Below, in pieces: positions 62,204 to 64,000 of a stretch of DNA of 64,000 bases. The first letter of the stretch is position 1, and every line of letters starts with the position of its first letter. A model generated the notes under the pieces. It was not told where the DNA came from. It worked only from the letters and a program-made list of their open reading frames with translations, and did not search any database. The DNA is taken from the NCBI GenBank assembly GCA_050875145.1, contig JBNMLH010000008.1, forward strand, positions 73,002-137,001, written 5' to 3'. The position numbers were made by a program, and so were the translations under genes. The DNA comes from CAG-411 sp050875145. Lineage in GTDB: Bacteria > Bacillota > Clostridia > Lachnospirales > Lachnospiraceae.

Positions 62204-62749
62204 TTGTATAGTAGAAAAACAGTGTTCTGGGTTTCAGTCAGAACAAAGGAGAGTGTCTATGGAAAGAATAAAGAATTGATGGAGCATTGTAAGCCGTTGA
62301 TGGATTATGCCATATTTGTAAAAAAGGTACGAGATTATACAAAGGACGTTTCATTAGAGATTGCAGTAAACCGTGCAATAGATGAATGTATCGGGGAAGA
62401 CCGTTTGAAAGAGTTTTTGGAACAGCATCGAGCAGAGGTGGTGGATATTATGTTGGATAGTTATTCATTAGAAAATTATACGAAGATAATGGAATATGAA
62501 AAAGAACATCTGGCAAAAGAAATGCAGGATTTGCAAGGAGAAGTAGAAGACTTGCAGGGAGAAAACCAAAATTTAAAGGGACAAAATCAAGAGTTAGAAG
62601 AAAATTATAAAAATAGCATTATTGCTATGGTACAGATGGCATTGGAATTTTATGATAATGAAACGGATGCCATAAGAAAAACAGCAGAAAAATGTCATAT
62701 GAGCATTGAGCAGGTGACGGAATTATGGAATGCGGATAGACAACTGTGA
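62204..62749 (+). pseudogene. remnant of an Rpn/PD-(D/E)XK nuclease-transposase family gene
   Basis: The open frame has 181 codons, but only residues ~20-181 look like the family's C-terminal part: KNKELMEHCKPLMDYAIFVK, RAIDECIGEDRLKEF, QHRAEVVDIML and a Gln/Glu-rich coiled coil. The N-terminal PD-(D/E)XK nuclease (about 200 residues) is absent. A well-placed ribosome site AAAGGAG at ~62246 leads to an ATG at 62259 that stops after six codons (MERIKN). This is what an internal deletion joining a true N-terminus out of frame to the C-terminal part would give. Translation of a short C-terminal product from ATG 62279 is possible. Confidence 0.65.
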
Positions 62750-63357
62750 GAATGGTTCTGTTTTACCAAGTGAAAAGAAACAAAAATATTAAATAAGGAA
62801 CAGCACAAGAAGCATTGTATTTGAATTAGTACAATGTTTCTTCTATTATAGAGGATTCCTGTTACATAAAAGACAGAAAAATAACATAAATATGGATTGT
62901 ATGCCTCAAAAAAGAAAAAATATCGTAAGACAAGTGACATAAACGTGACACAAGGAAAAAAGATAATATTCCATGCAATTTTACAAAACGTTCAGGTAAA
63001 GCGAATGCTCCTGATAGTGTGGTAGTAAAATATTGCAAGCATCTATATCACGCTTCAATAAAACACATGAAAACTGTATAAAAGGTGAAAGTTCAAGAAA
63101 AATGTAGTACAGATTGCTGTTCTTGAGGTTTTGAAAAAACAGGGTAACTTTTTTGAGGAGAAATGCAAAATTTTTGCAAAAACGTACATAAATTTACTTA
63201 AAAAAAGGAAAAAAGCCCAGAAAAAATTGTATTTTGTAAAAAAACGTAAAAACTTGCGAAGCCTTTAAAACCAATGGATACAGCATGTGAATAAACGGAA
63301 AGATGTAACACGAAACAAAAGAAAAACATCACATTAAGAAAAAATTCATGAAAGATA
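62750..63357. other. gene-free AT-rich region
   Basis: No gene seen. A terminator-like hairpin AAGAAGCATTGTA / TACAATGTTTCTT (62807-62842) ends the Rpn remnant. A weak TCAAGAA / TTCTTGA pair lies at 63093-63126. The rest has no recognised structure. Confidence 0.5.
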
Positions 63358-63386
63358 TTGAAATTTGTGAAAAAAGGTGTTAGAAT
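63358..63386 (+). promoter_or_regulatory. promoter of final secreted protein gene
   Basis: TTGAAA at 63358-63363, 17-bp spacer, extended -10 TGT-TAGAAT at 63381-63386. Confidence 0.65.
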
Positions 63387-63392
63387 GATGTA

Positions 63393-63791
63393 AAGTATTA
63401 GTTAGGGGATACAAATAGTTGACTCTGTAGTGAAAGAGGGAAAGAAGAATGCTATTTGGAAAAACTGACTATTCTTTCGAAAGGGAGCTTTCCTTTGTGG
63501 AATGGTGTAACCTTTTCACATTTTGCAACATCCTGTATGCGTATGGACGCTTCGGATGTCCCACTTTTTCCCTCGGGAGATTTCGCGAGCGGCTCTGCCA
63601 AAACAGGTTGGGGCGGAAAGGAGAAGATGGATTAAGAAAAATTAGTAATATCCCGTGGAACGGATATTGCGGAGGAAGTAACTTTCAAAAACAGTTAGAA
63701 CGAATTCGAACAATTTTGTTTAGGGGAGATTCTAACAGGCTCATTGATGAAACAGAGCCACACACAAAAAAATTTCAAGGAGGACATGTAT
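63393..63791 (+). promoter_or_regulatory. long structured 5' leader of unknown class
   Basis: About 400 nt between promoter and ATG. It has several local helices: ACATCC...GGATGT closing an inner GCGT/ACGC (~63528-63561), ATATCC/GGATAT (~63649-63668) and GGCTC/GAGCC (~63748-63768), plus a locally GC-rich middle. A 124-codon frame runs through it (63449-63823) but overlaps the real start and resembles no protein. No riboswitch family that I know fits. Confidence 0.5.
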
Positions 63792-64000
63792 ATGTACAAC
63801 AATTTTTCATCAAAAAAGACTAAAAAAGTCATTTCAGCATTACTTGCTTCAGCTTTAGTAGTGACTTCTGGTCCTATCACAGCGGCTGCAGCAACAAACA
63901 AGGTAGTAGGAGTGAAAAAATCTTTCACAGTAACAGCTTCTGCTACAAACAAGGTTACTGGTCTTTCTAAGGCTGAAAAGAAAGTAGTTAAGGTAACAAA
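63792..64000 (+). CDS. secreted Lys/Val/Thr-rich surface protein, 3' end cut by window edge
   Basis: 69 codons visible. The ATG at 63792 is 8 nt after AAGGAGG; an ATG two codons earlier is too close. The N-terminus MYNNFSSKKTKKVISALLAS is followed by ALVVTSGPITAAAA, a clear signal peptide. After cleavage the sequence repeats ATNKVVGVKKSFTVTAS and ATNKVTGLSKAEKKVVKVT, like the start of Ig-like or S-layer-type repeats. The strong promoter, long leader and good ribosome site suggest an abundant surface protein, which is inference. Confidence 0.75.
   Translation, partial: MYNNFSSKKTKKVISALLASALVVTSGPITAAAATNKVVGVKKSFTVTASATNKVTGLSKAEKKVVKVT

Noticed and set aside
63449..63823. 124-codon open frame upstream of the last gene
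   Set aside because: It overlaps the signal-peptide gene start, resembles no protein, and the DNA is better explained as a structured leader.
1..64000. CRISPR arrays, tRNA or rRNA genes, prophage or intact insertion sequences
   Set aside because: None was found on reading both strands; the only mobile features are small hairpin elements and one nuclease-gene remnant.

Overview
This is a 64 kb stretch of an AT-rich Firmicutes chromosome. The gene set and protein styles point to an anaerobic gut-type Clostridia, most likely a Lachnospiraceae: GlgC/GlgD pair, PPi-type phosphofructokinase, [FeFe] hydrogenase, reverse rubrerythrin with PerR, lysine-rich Ig-like secreted proteins, a T-box on metG and a SAM-I riboswitch on metK. 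The genus cannot be fixed from the sequence. I see no rRNA, tRNA, prophage or CRISPR array. Most genes are core or house-keeping genes on both strands. The accessory signal lies in secreted proteins, signalling genes, one orphan ABC-permease locus and several small hairpin insertion elements.

Layout. 1-12 kb: pckA (edge-truncated), an Ig-like secreted protein, T-box/metG, a lipoprotein, SAM-I/metK, an ECF sigma factor with an RsgI-like anti-sigma, and a MATE exporter divergent from an AraC regulator. 12-20.8 kb: a cation antiporter, tatD, rsmA, a Glu-rich family protein, an EAL phosphodiesterase, and a GNAT gene overlapping a CPCC-TadA fusion. 21-30 kb: a chemoreceptor, sbcDC, an amidase, proA, then a gene-free gap with an orphan minus-strand promoter/terminator cassette. 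30-38.7 kb: a histidine kinase/response regulator pair, a second chemoreceptor behind a possible small ORF, glgCD, spoVG, a 163-bp hairpin element with a 9-bp target duplication, and a transglutaminase-like protein. 38.8-47.7 kb: clpB, a DHH phosphoesterase, a DEAD-box helicase, a PPTase, and an amino-acid ABC importer whose substrate-binding domain is circularly permuted and fused to the permease. 48-54.3 kb: an unassigned locus with an InlB-repeat membrane protein, an unknown protein, two FtsX-type permeases and an ATPase, followed by secreted and lipoprotein genes. 54.5-64 kb: reverse rubrerythrin and perR with operator-like palindromes, a 188-bp hairpin element with an 8-bp target duplication, [FeFe] hydrogenase, pth, an alpha/beta hydrolase, PPi-PFK, a remnant of an Rpn-type nuclease gene, and a secreted protein behind a roughly 400-nt leader.

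How it works together. Methionine/SAM supply is sensed twice: uncharged tRNA-Met at metG and SAM at metK. Carbon flow is represented by PckA, PPi-PFK, GlgCD and hydrogenase. Oxygen and peroxide defence is represented by PerR/rubrerythrin. The least explained material is non-coding: two hairpin element families (one with compensatory base changes between copies), the candidate sRNA at about 29.9-30.1 kb, and three long 5' leaders.
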